Notes: a model not told the origin generated them from the sequence alone. DNA of 64,000 nucleotides from SHAN690 sp040221375 (GCA_040221375.1 JAVKEP010000019.1:1-64000); one strand, 5' to 3'. Shown: positions 41,434-49,704, numbered from the stretch's first letter. Numbers and translations are program-made.

Positions 41434-42411
41434 ATGATTCCATTTTTCCGAGAAACGATTCGCCGCTTGGCACGACCGTACGTCAAGATTCGTTTTGAAC
41501 TTCGAGACGGATCGGTCGGGACTGACAAGGAAATGCGCGAAGCAGAAGCGGATGTCGTCCACGAGCTTTCAGCCTTGCTCTACCTGCTGGTCGGTGTCGT
41601 CTCTGCCGCTTTCGGCCTCAAGGGTTTTCTCATGCCCAACGGATTCATCGATGGGGGAGTGATGGGAGTTTCCTTGATAGTACACGGCATCTTCGACATC
41701 CGTGTCTCGGTCTTGGTGGTGCTGTTTAACCTGCCTTTCATCGTTTTGGCCTACCAGGCCATTGGTCGTAGGTTCGCGGTGCGTAGCATTTTTGCCATCG
41801 CCCTCTTGGCCTTGGCGATATACTTATTGCCGTTTCCAGCCATCACGGAAGACCCCTTGTTGATTTCGGCGTTTGGAGGCATCTTTTTAGGCCTCGGCAT
41901 AGGAATGGCCATTCGAGGAGGAGCCATCATCGATGGTACGGAGGTGCTGGCAATATTTTTAAGCAGGAAGACGAACCTAACGGTGGGGAATGTGATCATG
42001 CTCTTTAACCTTGTCATTTTCCTGGCAGCATTTTACTTCATTTCCACTGAAATTGCGTTGTATGCTATCCTCACTTACTACGCAGCGGCCAAAACGGTAG
42101 ACTTTGTGATCGATGGCATCGAGGAGTACATGTCGGTCACCATCATTTCTGATTTCAGTGAAGAAATACGCTCAGTAGTAACCGGGACCATGCGAAGAGG
42201 TTGTACAATCATCAAAGGACAAAAAGGCTTTATCAAGGATGGTCAACCTTTAGAAAATACAGACATCGTGTATGTCATCATTACCCGTTTAGAAATGTCT
42301 CAATTGAAGGCGGAGATATACAAGATCGATCCGAAGGCCTTCATCGTGATGGCTTCAGTAAAAGATGCGAGGGGTGGAATGATCAAGAAAAAGCCCATCA
42401 AGATGATTTGA
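41434..42411 (+). CDS. YitT-family membrane protein (DUF161/DUF2179)
   Basis: A 325-residue integral membrane protein of the YitT family with about five to six helices in its first 210 residues (the conserved GFLMPNGFIDGGVMGVSLIV and GLGIGMAIRGGAIIDGTEVL) and a C-terminal soluble DUF2179 domain (TRLEMSQLKAEIYKIDPKAF). The family is widely conserved, and no biochemical function has been proven. It is a stand-alone gene with its own promoter. After its stop codon, 320 bases to the tRNA-tail array hold no gene. Confidence 0.9.
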   Translation: MIPFFRETIRRLARPYVKIRFELRDGSVGTDKEMREAEADVVHELSALLYLLVGVVSAAFGLKGFLMPNGFIDGGVMGVSLIVHGIFDIRVSVLVVLFNLPFIVLAYQAIGRRFAVRSIFAIALLALAIYLLPFPAITEDPLLISAFGGIFLGLGIGMAIRGGAIIDGTEVLAIFLSRKTNLTVGNVIMLFNLVIFLAAFYFISTEIALYAILTYYAAAKTVDFVIDGIEEYMSVTIISDFSEEIRSVVTGTMRRGCTIIKGQKGFIKDGQPLENTDIVYVIITRLEMSQLKAEIYKIDPKAFIVMASVKDARGGMIKKKPIKMI

Positions 42412-42731
42412 TTCCTGTTCGATGATTCGTGGTTTTACAATGATTCGAGTTTGTTTCAGTCCATCAGAAAAGCCAGGGCCTTCTTGTGCCCCCGCTGCCG
42501 AGCGAACCGACTGAAAGGAGTTCGGTGAATCTACTCTGTCGCGTGGTGGTAAGCAGATCAATCGCTAAACCCTTAATGATCTCCATGTTGTGGAACTTAT
42601 ATCTTGGCCCACTATACCAAATCCAGGCAATCGATTGGCTATTGGTCTTGATCATGGTTCATGCCACCACGCGTTGCAATCGCGCGGTGGCGGGGGGGGC
42701 TCAGTATCCTGAAGGCCTTTCTATTTCTATG
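42412..42731. other. Gene-free region before the tRNA-tail array, with a 10-bp inverted repeat
   Basis: No reading frame looks like a gene; the short open frames have no family resemblance. CGCGTGGTGG (42540-42549) and CCACCACGCG (42664-42673) are perfect inverted repeats 114 bases apart. Directly to the right, CCACCACGCG-TTGCAAT-CGCGCGGTGG forms a local hairpin with one mismatch (42664-42690), followed by a G-run. The right end (42701 onward) already resembles the tRNA-terminator repeat (CCTGAAGGCCTTTCTA). Confidence 0.4.
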
Positions 42732-42783
42732 TCGGGATGACAGGACTTGAACCTCCACGCCGTTGGCGTGGCGCCCAGACGAG
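42732..42783 (-). repeat. tRNA-Pro 3'-half copy 1 with palindromic replacement
   Basis: Minus-strand reading: CTCGTCTGGGC(G)CC, then the palindrome CCACGCC-AAC-GGCGTGG, then AGG TTCAAGT CCTGT CATCCCGA. This equals the tRNA-Pro gene at 43339-43411 from the anticodon loop to the discriminator base, except that the palindrome replaces the 3' anticodon stem and variable loop. The 5' half of the tRNA is missing, so this cannot be a functional tRNA. Confidence 0.8.
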
Positions 42784-42815
42784 CCATTGATGTTAGAAAA
42801 GAGAGGGCTGCAAAT

Positions 42816-42846
42816 ACAAAGGCCTCCAGTTACCTGAAGGCCTTTT
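42816..42846. terminator. Duplicated tRNA terminator (after copy 2)
   Basis: AAAGGCCTCCAGTTACCTGAAGGCCTTTT: stem GGCCT / AGGCC with A and T runs on either side, near identical to the tRNA-Pro terminator at 43296-43323. It lies beyond the tail copy at 42858-42908 on the minus strand. Confidence 0.7.
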
Positions 42847-42857
42847 CAATTCTTAAG

Positions 42858-42908
42858 TCGGGATGACAGGACTTGAACCTCCACGCTGTTGGCGTGGCCC
42901 CCAGACGA
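42858..42908 (-). repeat. tRNA-Pro 3'-half copy 2 (directly after the GIY-YIG gene)
   Basis: Same composition as copy 1, palindrome with one substitution (CCACGCC-AAC-AGCGTGG). It begins right at the stop codon of the GIY-YIG gene (42912-42910), with only TTCGTCTGGG in between on the minus strand, and is followed by its own terminator copy. Confidence 0.8.
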
Positions 42909-42909
42909 A

Positions 42910-43155
42910 TCAGGTGGATGTGATGTCGTTTAAGTATCTAGCAGCTCCTCGTTTCTTGATCTTTCGTTCAAGTTCGCTCGCCTCTGTTTTTGAAAGAAAT
43001 TCACTGTTCCAGATGAGATGCCATGGCGCACCAGTTCTTGTTGAGGTATTTAGACCACTATTATGCTTCGCCAACCTATTCTCTAGGTTACTGGACATAC
43101 CAGTGTAGAATCTCTTGTGTACACTCGATTGAATGATGTAAACGCAAAAGTCCAT
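42910..43155 (-). CDS. GIY-YIG nuclease family protein inside the tRNA-tail array
   Basis: An 81-residue single GIY-YIG domain of the UPF0213/YhbQ-like type: MDFCVYIIQSSVHKRFYTGM has the VYII / FYTG pair, followed by SSNLENRLAKHNSG with the catalytic-type Arg and His, and SEFLSKTEASELERKIKKRG with the Glu. The normal length for the short family is 80-100 residues. The gene sits between tRNA-tail copies 2 and 3; its ATG is 11 bases after a copy of the tRNA terminator T-run. Short GIY-YIG genes near tRNA genes are, from memory, frequent in Bacteroidota; no function has been shown for them. Whether it acts on the repeats is unproven. Confidence 0.88.
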   Translation of the reverse strand: MDFCVYIIQSSVHKRFYTGMSSNLENRLAKHNSGLNTSTRTGAPWHLIWNSEFLSKTEASELERKIKKRGAARYLNDITST

Positions 43156-43170
43156 ATGGCTGAAAATAAT

Positions 43171-43203
43171 AAAAAAGACCTCCAGTTACCTGTAAGCCTT
43201 TCT
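43171..43203. terminator. Duplicated tRNA terminator (between copy 3 and GIY-YIG)
   Basis: AAAAAAGACCTCCAGTTACCTGTAAGCCTTTCT: a degraded form of the tRNA-Pro terminator (stem with mismatches) lying 16 bases from the GIY-YIG start codon. Read on the minus strand it would end transcripts through copy 3, and its T-run is next to the GIY-YIG ATG. Confidence 0.55.
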
Positions 43204-43212
43204 TTACTAATG

Positions 43213-43264
43213 TCCGGATGACAGGACTTGAACCTCCACGCCGTTGGCGTGGCCCCCAGACGAG
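43213..43264 (-). repeat. tRNA-Pro 3'-half copy 3
   Basis: Third copy, TCCGGATG instead of TCGGGATG at its 3' end but with the same perfect palindrome CCACGCC-AAC-GGCGTGG. The 149-base block 42732-42880 and the block 43213-43361 are direct repeats with about four mismatches, so copies 1+2 and copy 3+tRNA are duplicated as units. Confidence 0.8.
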
Positions 43265-43295
43265 CCATTGATGTTAGAAAAGAGAGGGCTGCAAA

Positions 43296-43323
43296 TAAAA
43301 AGGCCTCCAGTTACCTGAAGGCC
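43296..43323 (-). terminator. Terminator of tRNA-Pro
   Basis: On the minus strand GGCCTTCAGGTAACTGGAGGCC followed by five T, 16 bases after the tRNA 3' end. Stem GGCCT / AGGCC. Confidence 0.8.
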
Positions 43324-43338
43324 ATTTCAATTCTTAAG

Positions 43339-43411
43339 TCGGGATGACAGGACTTGAACCTGCGGCCTCTCGCCCCCCAGACGAGCACTCTACCAACTGA
43401 GCTACATCCCG
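43339..43411 (-). tRNA. tRNA-Pro (anticodon GGG)
   Basis: A 73-base complete cloverleaf on the minus strand: acceptor CGGGATG / CATCCCG with A73, D arm GCTC / GAGT, anticodon stem CTCGT / GCGAG with loop CTGGGGG (anticodon GGG at positions 34-36), variable AGGCC, T arm GCAGG-TTCAAGT-CCTGT. CCA is not encoded, consistent with post-transcriptional CCA addition. A promoter-like AATATTTG lies at 43423-43430, 11 bases upstream. Confidence 0.96.
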
Positions 43412-43486
43412 AATTCAGGTTGCAAATATTGCATTCCATTTGGAAATAAAACGGACCTGTGCGCCCTTCTTTTGATGTGGGTGTGA

Positions 43487-44188
43487 TCAAGCCAAAACGA
43501 TCACTCCGATGATGCTGCCAATGACCGATATGGCTACGTTGAATATGATGAATCCAAAGGCTAAAATCACCGCCCATTTTGCCGCGTCATTTCGCTTTTT
43601 GATTTTCCAGCCGAGTCCAATGGCTAAGCAGCAAAAGAGGAGAAAGAACAGTGCGTTGATCAGCAGGATCGTGGGGCTCAACGCGATCAGAAATGACGAG
43701 AGATTGATGAGCCAGCAAGCTCCTTGTAGAAACGCAAAGAACAATGCCCACCTACCGCGTCGTTGGGTCTTTGAGGCTTTGTTGAATTTGTTTCCATTGA
43801 CTTCGTCGGGATGCGATTCTTCCATTTTTAACCGACCTTTTCTGGCTTCAAAATGCCTTCGAATCGTTACAGGAGAGGACTTTATTTCGGCAGATGCGCT
43901 GGCAGAACGTGCCTTCCTTCGCTCTGACGGTTTGGGAGATTCTATTTCGTTTTTTTCGGGCGTAGGAGCGGCTAAAGCAAAGCTCTCATTTAGCTGCGTG
44001 ACGTTCTTTGTTGCAGTCGCTGCCTTGGTTTCTTGAAGAGAAGCCTGGCGCGGTGCATTCAAATGAAATCCGCTCCTGTGCTTGTGTTTTACAAATATGC
44101 CACAGGACACTACATCGTTGTTCGACGAGCAAGAACTGATGAGAATTACAGCGAATATTAGCGAGAGAAACCGAGATAAAATTTTCAT
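43487..44188 (-). CDS. Membrane lipoprotein, hypothetical
   Basis: A 233-residue protein from the ATG at 44188: lipoprotein signal MKILSRFLSLIFAVILISSC (Cys20), then CGIFVKHKHRSGFHLN, a long charged Ser/Ala/Lys linker, and two C-terminal membrane hairpins (about 145-185 and 205-230). The KHKHRSGFHLN segment is similar, by memory, to a KRKYxxGFH-like motif in many Flavobacteriia lipoproteins; no function is known. An upstream ATG would add a polar region before the signal. Confidence 0.72.
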   Translation of the reverse strand: MKILSRFLSLIFAVILISSCSSNNDVVSCGIFVKHKHRSGFHLNAPRQASLQETKAATATKNVTQLNESFALAAPTPEKNEIESPKPSERRKARSASASAEIKSSPVTIRRHFEARKGRLKMEESHPDEVNGNKFNKASKTQRRGRWALFFAFLQGACWLINLSSFLIALSPTILLINALFFLLFCCLAIGLGWKIKKRNDAAKWAVILAFGFIIFNVAISVIGSIIGVIVLA

Positions 44189-44427
44189 GTCAATAGGATT
44201 GGTAGAAGCAATAATAAGTAAGAAGGATAGACCGACATGCCTATTCTGATACCTCAAGCATGATCAATCGCCTCAACCCTAGACGGTTTTCTTTCTGACA
44301 TGTTTTTACTCGATTGAACCTTCTCCCAAACTAGCGGTTAAAGGATACGCGGTCGCGGATTTGTAAGCATAGGCAATCTCTATCGTCTTATCGAGCAAAT
44401 CGAAATGTCCAAAACGACTGCAAAGAC

Positions 44428-44435
44428 TACATTTG
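44428..44435 (+). promoter_or_regulatory. Promoter -7 box of trxB
   Basis: TACATTTG, exact TAnnTTTG, 21 bases before the trxB ATG at 44457. Confidence 0.65.
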
Positions 44436-44456
44436 CCGCGTAAAAATTGAAATAAA

Positions 44457-45401
44457 ATGAGCGATAAAATTCACAAGTGTTTGATCATCGGTTCTGGTCC
44501 TGCTGGATACACCGCAGCGATCTATGCAGCAAGAGCAGAATTGAAACCCATCATGATCGAAGGAATGCAACCCGGAGGTCAATTGATGGATACCACCGAC
44601 GTCGAAAATTATCCTGGGTACCCCGATGGGGTGAACGGTCCACAAATGATGATGGATTTCCGAGCCCAAGCAGAGCGCTTTGAGACCGATATCCGAACTG
44701 GATTCGTAACGAAGGTTGATTTCAGTGGCCCGGTACACAAGGTGTGGGTAGACGAGAAGGAGGAACTGCACGCGCACTCGATCATCATTTCTACCGGTGC
44801 TACGGCCAAGTGGCTCGGCCTGGAAAGCGAGATTCGACTGCGCGATTTGGGCGGAGGAGTTTCAGCTTGCGCGGTTTGCGATGGTTTCTTCTACCGAGGT
44901 CAAGACGTTGCCATTGTGGGAGCAGGAGACACGGCCGCAGAAGAAGCTTTGTACCTGTCTAAAGTGTGTAAGAGCGTGAAAATGATCGTTCGGCGAGACG
45001 AAATGCGCGCCTCTAAGATCATGCAACAGCGCGTGTTTGATGCCGAAAACATCGAAATACTTTGGAACACTGATACGGTAGAAGTACTCGGTGACCAGGT
45101 TGTGGAAGGCGTTAAGGTTAAGAACAGCAAAACCAACGAAGAGACGGTTCTGGATGTGACGGGATTCTTCGTTGCGATTGGTCATAAGCCGAATACAGAC
45201 ATTTTCAAAGGATGGCTAGACATGGACGACACTGGATACTTGAAGCACAAGCCGGATACTTCACATTCCAACATTGAAGGCGTATTCATCTCAGGTGATG
45301 CAGGCGATAAAGTTTACAGACAAGCAGTAACTGCCGCCGGAACAGGTTGCATGGCAGCGTTGGATGCTGAACGCTACTTAGGGGAGAAGGGGCTCCATTG
45401 A
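44457..45401 (+). CDS. trxB: Thioredoxin reductase
   Basis: FAD/NADPH flavoenzyme reducing thioredoxin. The 314 residues show the FAD-binding GSGPAGYTAAIYAARA, the redox-active pair in SACAVCDGFFYRG (CxxC), the NADPH-binding GAGDTAAEEALYLSKV, and the C-terminal FAD motif GVFISGDAGDKVYRQAVTAAG. Of normal length. It is monocistronic with a strong terminator, and is a likely partner of the peroxiredoxin and possibly of the oxidative folding of exported proteins. Confidence 0.97.
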   Translation: MSDKIHKCLIIGSGPAGYTAAIYAARAELKPIMIEGMQPGGQLMDTTDVENYPGYPDGVNGPQMMMDFRAQAERFETDIRTGFVTKVDFSGPVHKVWVDEKEELHAHSIIISTGATAKWLGLESEIRLRDLGGGVSACAVCDGFFYRGQDVAIVGAGDTAAEEALYLSKVCKSVKMIVRRDEMRASKIMQQRVFDAENIEILWNTDTVEVLGDQVVEGVKVKNSKTNEETVLDVTGFFVAIGHKPNTDIFKGWLDMDDTGYLKHKPDTSHSNIEGVFISGDAGDKVYRQAVTAAGTGCMAALDAERYLGEKGLH

Positions 45402-45423
45402 TCCGCCATACCCGCTAAAATTG

Positions 45424-45457
45424 AAAGCCCCGACCTGTTCAAGGATCGGGGCTTTTT
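45424..45457. terminator. Bidirectional terminator between trxB and the T9SS protein gene
   Basis: AAAGCCCCGACC, loop TGTTCAA, GGATCGGGGCTTTTT: strong stem AAAGCCCCGA / TCGGGGCTTT with T-run. It serves trxB and the convergent gene ending at 45476. Confidence 0.9.
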
Positions 45458-45475
45458 GTTGTCGTTGTATTCGTC

Positions 45476-47395
45476 TTAATGAACTATGACTCGCCTCACC
45501 TTAACGTTACCATCGGCATCTTTTGATGTCAATAGGTAGGTTCCTGGAAGGTCAATGACCAAGGATGCACTTCGGCCATTCACTTGGAGTACTTCCAGTT
45601 GTTCGCCCAACACATTGTAGACTGCGACGTTCGTGAGCACATTGCTGCTTTGGATAGTGAACGATCCGCTGCTGGGATTGGGAAAGACCGCAAGGCCATC
45701 ATCGCCCACTTCGTCGATACCGAAGCAGCTCATGATGGAAACAACTACTGAGTCCACACCTTCGCAACCCGAAGCGTTCTGGACGGTCACGTAGATCGTA
45801 GAATCTCCACCTGGGAGGCCGTTAGTGTTCAAGGATAATGTTTGGGCAGTTGAACCTCCGGTCCAAGCGTAGGAGCTAAATCCGGAACCCGCGTCTAGCA
45901 CAACGATGTCGCCTATACAGACCATGGTATCAGGACCGATATCCACAACTGCTTCAGGGAACCAAGAAATGACAATGGTGTCAGCTCCGATGCAGCCGTC
46001 TTCAGACTGTACATTCGAAATGTAGGTTCCTGTATCACCGATGGCATTCAATTGACCACTCGCAAACGGAACCCAGAAATAGGTGGCGTTAGGGAAAAAT
46101 CCGGCGTCTAAGACCAGCGAATCACCAGGACAAAGTCCGTCGTCCGGTCCGAGATTTATGTCTGGAATTTCAAATTCTATGATGTATGCGCCTACCGCAG
46201 CCGAATCTGAGCAACCATCTTGGTTGGTCTTCACCATGTTATACCATCCTGCTTGGCTGGCTTGGTAAGAATTGCTTGTAGCGCCTGAAATGCTATCCCC
46301 ATTGAAGAACCATTGGCTTTGGCCGCCTTGCGAACCGGTAAGGGAAACGACATTGCCAGGACAAAAGCCCGAATCATTCGCATTCACTTCTACGATCGGT
46401 AGATTGAATGAGTCTAGGAAGAACCCAACCGTGCTCGAGTCCGTACACACCGAAGTGGTAACCAAACAATTGTACTGTCCTGCTACGGTAGTACTATAGG
46501 TCTGTGATGTAGCCCCGCTGATAGCAGCCCCGTTCAGGTACCATTGATAAGCAGATCCGTTGGTGCTCGTCAGCGTTGCTGACTCGCTCGGACATAAGCC
46601 TTCTTTATCGCTGCTGAGGGCGATGGGCTCTAAGTTTTGAAATGCCATTCCTTTGATGCCCACTGTACTTGTGTATCCCGCCGTTACAATGGCACCGGAA
46701 GTGTCTACAAAAGCAAACCCGTTGTTGTTGTGAAACGAAATGAAGAATTGGCCGTTCCCGACGTAGGTGGCAGATTGCACAGAAGTGGGAGAAACGGTAC
46801 CTGTCATGCCGATGTTCGTCACTGCATTCGTATTCAGGTTGATGGACTCAAATACGATGCTCGATAATACAGAGGACCATCCGGACCAATGGTACATCAA
46901 TCCATTATCAGGACAATAAGCGATCGCTTCACCGTCTGAACCATTGCCCAACGATTGGAAGAAGGTCATCGAACCATCAGATAAGTCTATGGTGTACATG
47001 GTTTCTGAAGTATTCGCACCGTCGCCGGTCACCGCGAAGAGGGTGCCGTTGTCATCAAAAGCAATGGATGCTACGAGGTCGCCGGTATTGCCCAGCACGC
47101 TCGCGTTTCCATTCGAGTCGATGATCGCAATTGATCTTCCGAAGGCACTACCGTGCTGCACCACCGCCGCCAATTCGCCGGTACAAGGGTGCGCTGCCAA
47201 TCCGTTGCACTGAGTGATGGAACCGCCGCTCGTCGGAGACAAGCTAGCCAAGGTCGTTGCCGCCCCTGATGATGTGTCCGCAGCGTACAAGTTGTTGTTG
47301 TCGTTCGAAACCATGTACAGCTGCGATTGGGAGAATCCATTCCATCCGAAGCTGAGGAGACAGGCCGTTAATGCTAAGTGTAATCGTATTTTCAT
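45476..47395 (-). CDS. Large secreted protein with Ig-like repeats and T9SS sorting domain
   Basis: A 639-residue exported protein. The ATG at 47395 gives a signal peptide (MKIRLHLALTACLLSFGWNG, cleavage near SQ). The N-terminal 230 residues form a beta-propeller-like region (LYAADTSSG, TLFAVTGDG, FFISFHNNNG), followed by four Ig-like repeats with SAYQWYLNGAAISGATSQTY and similar, and a T9SS type A sorting domain (VFPNPSSGSFTIQSS, then GTYLLTSKDADGNVKV at the end). It is likely surface-exposed. The upstream neighbour is the divergent DPP III-like gene. Confidence 0.88.
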   Translation of the reverse strand: MKIRLHLALTACLLSFGWNGFSQSQLYMVSNDNNNLYAADTSSGAATTLASLSPTSGGSITQCNGLAAHPCTGELAAVVQHGSAFGRSIAIIDSNGNASVLGNTGDLVASIAFDDNGTLFAVTGDGANTSETMYTIDLSDGSMTFFQSLGNGSDGEAIAYCPDNGLMYHWSGWSSVLSSIVFESINLNTNAVTNIGMTGTVSPTSVQSATYVGNGQFFISFHNNNGFAFVDTSGAIVTAGYTSTVGIKGMAFQNLEPIALSSDKEGLCPSESATLTSTNGSAYQWYLNGAAISGATSQTYSTTVAGQYNCLVTTSVCTDSSTVGFFLDSFNLPIVEVNANDSGFCPGNVVSLTGSQGGQSQWFFNGDSISGATSNSYQASQAGWYNMVKTNQDGCSDSAAVGAYIIEFEIPDINLGPDDGLCPGDSLVLDAGFFPNATYFWVPFASGQLNAIGDTGTYISNVQSEDGCIGADTIVISWFPEAVVDIGPDTMVCIGDIVVLDAGSGFSSYAWTGGSTAQTLSLNTNGLPGGDSTIYVTVQNASGCEGVDSVVVSIMSCFGIDEVGDDGLAVFPNPSSGSFTIQSSNVLTNVAVYNVLGEQLEVLQVNGRSASLVIDLPGTYLLTSKDADGNVKVRRVIVH

Positions 47396-47546
47396 ATGCG
47401 TGCTTATTAACCGTTGTTTTTCCAATTCGATGAGGCCTTCACCCCGAATTGCTTGCAATTTACTTCTTAAGACGATATCCTTAAAGGAAAGCAAGGCTCC
47501 TTCCTCTCTTCTTTTTACATTAGCGCTAGAAAACACAAAGCACACT

Positions 47547-49595
47547 ATGAAAAGGATTAAACTATTGATCGTTCCAATAATCTTTGGAGGAATGATGATG
47601 CAAGCATGCGGAGGAGGAGTGAACCCATCGGAGGAATCTATGGCAGCCGATTCAACGATGGAAGAATCAGATGATTTCGAGTATTTATCAGAACAGTTTG
47701 CTGACCTGAAAATTGTCCGCTATCAGATCCCAGGGTGGGACAAGCTAACGACCAAACAAAAAGAGTACGTCTACTACTTGTATGAAGCCGGACTGAGCGG
47801 CCGAGACATGATTTGGGATCAAAATTATCGACACAATTTGGAAATTCGCCGTGCCCTGGAAAACATCATCCAGCGCTATGAAGGAGATAAGGAAACCTCC
47901 GATTGGAAGAACTTCTTGGTATACGCCAAGCGCGTGTTTTTCTCCAACGGCATCCATCACCATTACAGCATGTCCAAATTTAAACCGGAGTTTTCTAAGG
48001 AGTATTTTGATTCCTTACTCCAGGCGACCAATGGCAGCATAAGCGACGAAGCCAAGCGCGCCATATTCGACCCTGAATTTGATGCGAAAAAAGTCAATTT
48101 GGACACCGAGAAAGGATTGATCAAGGGTTCGGCGGTCAATATGTACAGCCCAAATATGACCGAGGCAGATGTAGATGCCTATTATCAAAACATCATAGAC
48201 ACGGCCGATCAAGAACCGATCAGCTATGGCCTCAACAGCAAGTTGGTTAAGGGCGCCGATGGCAAAGTGACCGAAGTGGTATACAAAAGCGGTGGCTTAT
48301 ACGGTGCTGCAATCGATCGTGTCGTGTATTGGCTTGAGAAGGCGGCAGGGGTGGCTGAAAACAAGGCACAAGCAGACGCACTTCAACTCCTCATTGAGTA
48401 CTACAATACAGGCGACCTCGAAGTGTGGGATGAATACAACATCGCATGGGCGGGCGCTACCGAAGGCGACATCGACTATATCCAAGGCTTTGTGGAAGTG
48501 TACAACGACCCGAAAGGCTATACGGGATCCTATGAAAGCATTGTTCAGATCAAAGATTTCGACGCTTCAGAACGCATGAAGGTCTTGATGGACAACGTGC
48601 AATGGTTTGAGGACAACTCATCGATCATGGACGAGCATAAGAAAGCCAGCGTAGTCGGCGTGACATATAAGGTAGTGAATACAGCGGGCGAAGCTGGAGA
48701 TGCTTCTCCGTCAACTCCTATTGGGGTAAACCTTCCAAATGCGAACTGGATCAGGGCCACCCACGGTTCTAAGTCGGTGAGTCTAGGAAACATCGTCTAC
48801 GCCTATGAGAAATCAGCAGGGAAGGGAATGTTGGAGGAGTTTGTGCGTACCGAAGAGTTGCGCGAGCGGAGCCGTCAGCACGGTACATTGGGCGGAAAGC
48901 TCCATACCGCACTTCACGAAGTAGTGGGACACGCCTCAGGAAAGTTGAACAAAGGAATTGGTACGCCTAAAGAAACCCTCAAGAATTATGCTTCTACACT
49001 AGAAGAGGGGCGGGCAGACTTGGTAGCCTTGTATTTTCTCATGGACCCAAAGCTCGTAGAGCTCGGCCTAATGCCATCCCTCGACGTGGGAAGGGCGGAG
49101 TACGATTCTTACATCAGAAATGGAATGATGCTTCAATTGCGCCGCTTGGAGCCAGGGGCCGACATCGAAGAGGCGCACATGCGCAACCGCCAACTCGTCG
49201 CTTCTTGGGCGTATGAAAAAGGCATGGGAGACAACGTCATTGAAAAGAAGCTAGTAGATGGCAAGACCTACTTTGAAGTGAATGATTACGAAGCACTTCG
49301 TGGAATTTTTGGTGAACTCCTCAAAGAGATACAACGCATCAAGAGCGAAGGCGACTACGAAGCGGGTAGGGCCTTGGTAGAGAACTACGGCGTGAAAGTG
49401 GATCAAGCGCTGCACAAAGAGGTTTTGGAACGAGCAGCCAAACTCAACAGCGCTCCTTACGGCGGATTTATCAACCCGAGGTTGGTTCCAGTGATGGAAG
49501 GAGATGCCATCACCGATGTCAACGTGGAGTACCCAAATGACTTCCTCGGACAAATGCTCGAATACGGCAATAACTATGCGTTCCTAAGTAAATAG
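47547..49595 (+). CDS. Dipeptidyl-peptidase III-like M49 metallopeptidase (lipoprotein)
   Basis: A 682-residue lipoprotein (MMMQACGG lipobox) of peptidase family M49, which releases N-terminal dipeptides. The zinc site has HEVVGHASGK (family HExxxH form, canonical HELLGH) and the glutamate motif EEGRADLVALYF (canonical EECRAE). The length agrees with the family. The start at 47547 yields the signal; upstream open frame belongs to the opposite-strand gene. TACATTAG lies at about 47516-47523. A strong terminator follows. Confidence 0.9.
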   Translation: MKRIKLLIVPIIFGGMMMQACGGGVNPSEESMAADSTMEESDDFEYLSEQFADLKIVRYQIPGWDKLTTKQKEYVYYLYEAGLSGRDMIWDQNYRHNLEIRRALENIIQRYEGDKETSDWKNFLVYAKRVFFSNGIHHHYSMSKFKPEFSKEYFDSLLQATNGSISDEAKRAIFDPEFDAKKVNLDTEKGLIKGSAVNMYSPNMTEADVDAYYQNIIDTADQEPISYGLNSKLVKGADGKVTEVVYKSGGLYGAAIDRVVYWLEKAAGVAENKAQADALQLLIEYYNTGDLEVWDEYNIAWAGATEGDIDYIQGFVEVYNDPKGYTGSYESIVQIKDFDASERMKVLMDNVQWFEDNSSIMDEHKKASVVGVTYKVVNTAGEAGDASPSTPIGVNLPNANWIRATHGSKSVSLGNIVYAYEKSAGKGMLEEFVRTEELRERSRQHGTLGGKLHTALHEVVGHASGKLNKGIGTPKETLKNYASTLEEGRADLVALYFLMDPKLVELGLMPSLDVGRAEYDSYIRNGMMLQLRRLEPGADIEEAHMRNRQLVASWAYEKGMGDNVIEKKLVDGKTYFEVNDYEALRGIFGELLKEIQRIKSEGDYEAGRALVENYGVKVDQALHKEVLERAAKLNSAPYGGFINPRLVPVMEGDAITDVNVEYPNDFLGQMLEYGNNYAFLSK

Positions 49596-49612
49596 GCCGA
49601 TACGCAACAACG

Positions 49613-49640
49613 AAAAAAGCGGCCAAAAGCCGCTTTTTTT
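49613..49640 (+). terminator. Terminator of the DPP III-like gene
   Basis: AAAAAAGCGGC, loop CAAAA, GCCGCTTTTTTT: perfect stem with T-run, 17 bases after the stop codon. Confidence 0.9.
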
Positions 49641-49704
49641 ATGCTGTGAATTTGGATAAAACGGCGCGTCACCCTGTCGGCAAGGATCAGGTTTCCCGCG
49701 AACG

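Noticed and set aside
42412..42731. Small genes in the gap before the tRNA-tail array
   Set aside because: Open frames on both strands are short, lack promoter or start context and overlap the hairpins; no protein-like composition.
42717..43411. CRISPR array
   Set aside because: The repeated units are long, contain tRNA 3' halves and terminators, have uneven spacing (about 126, 355 and 126 bases between tail starts) and no unique spacers of constant length; no cas genes are nearby.
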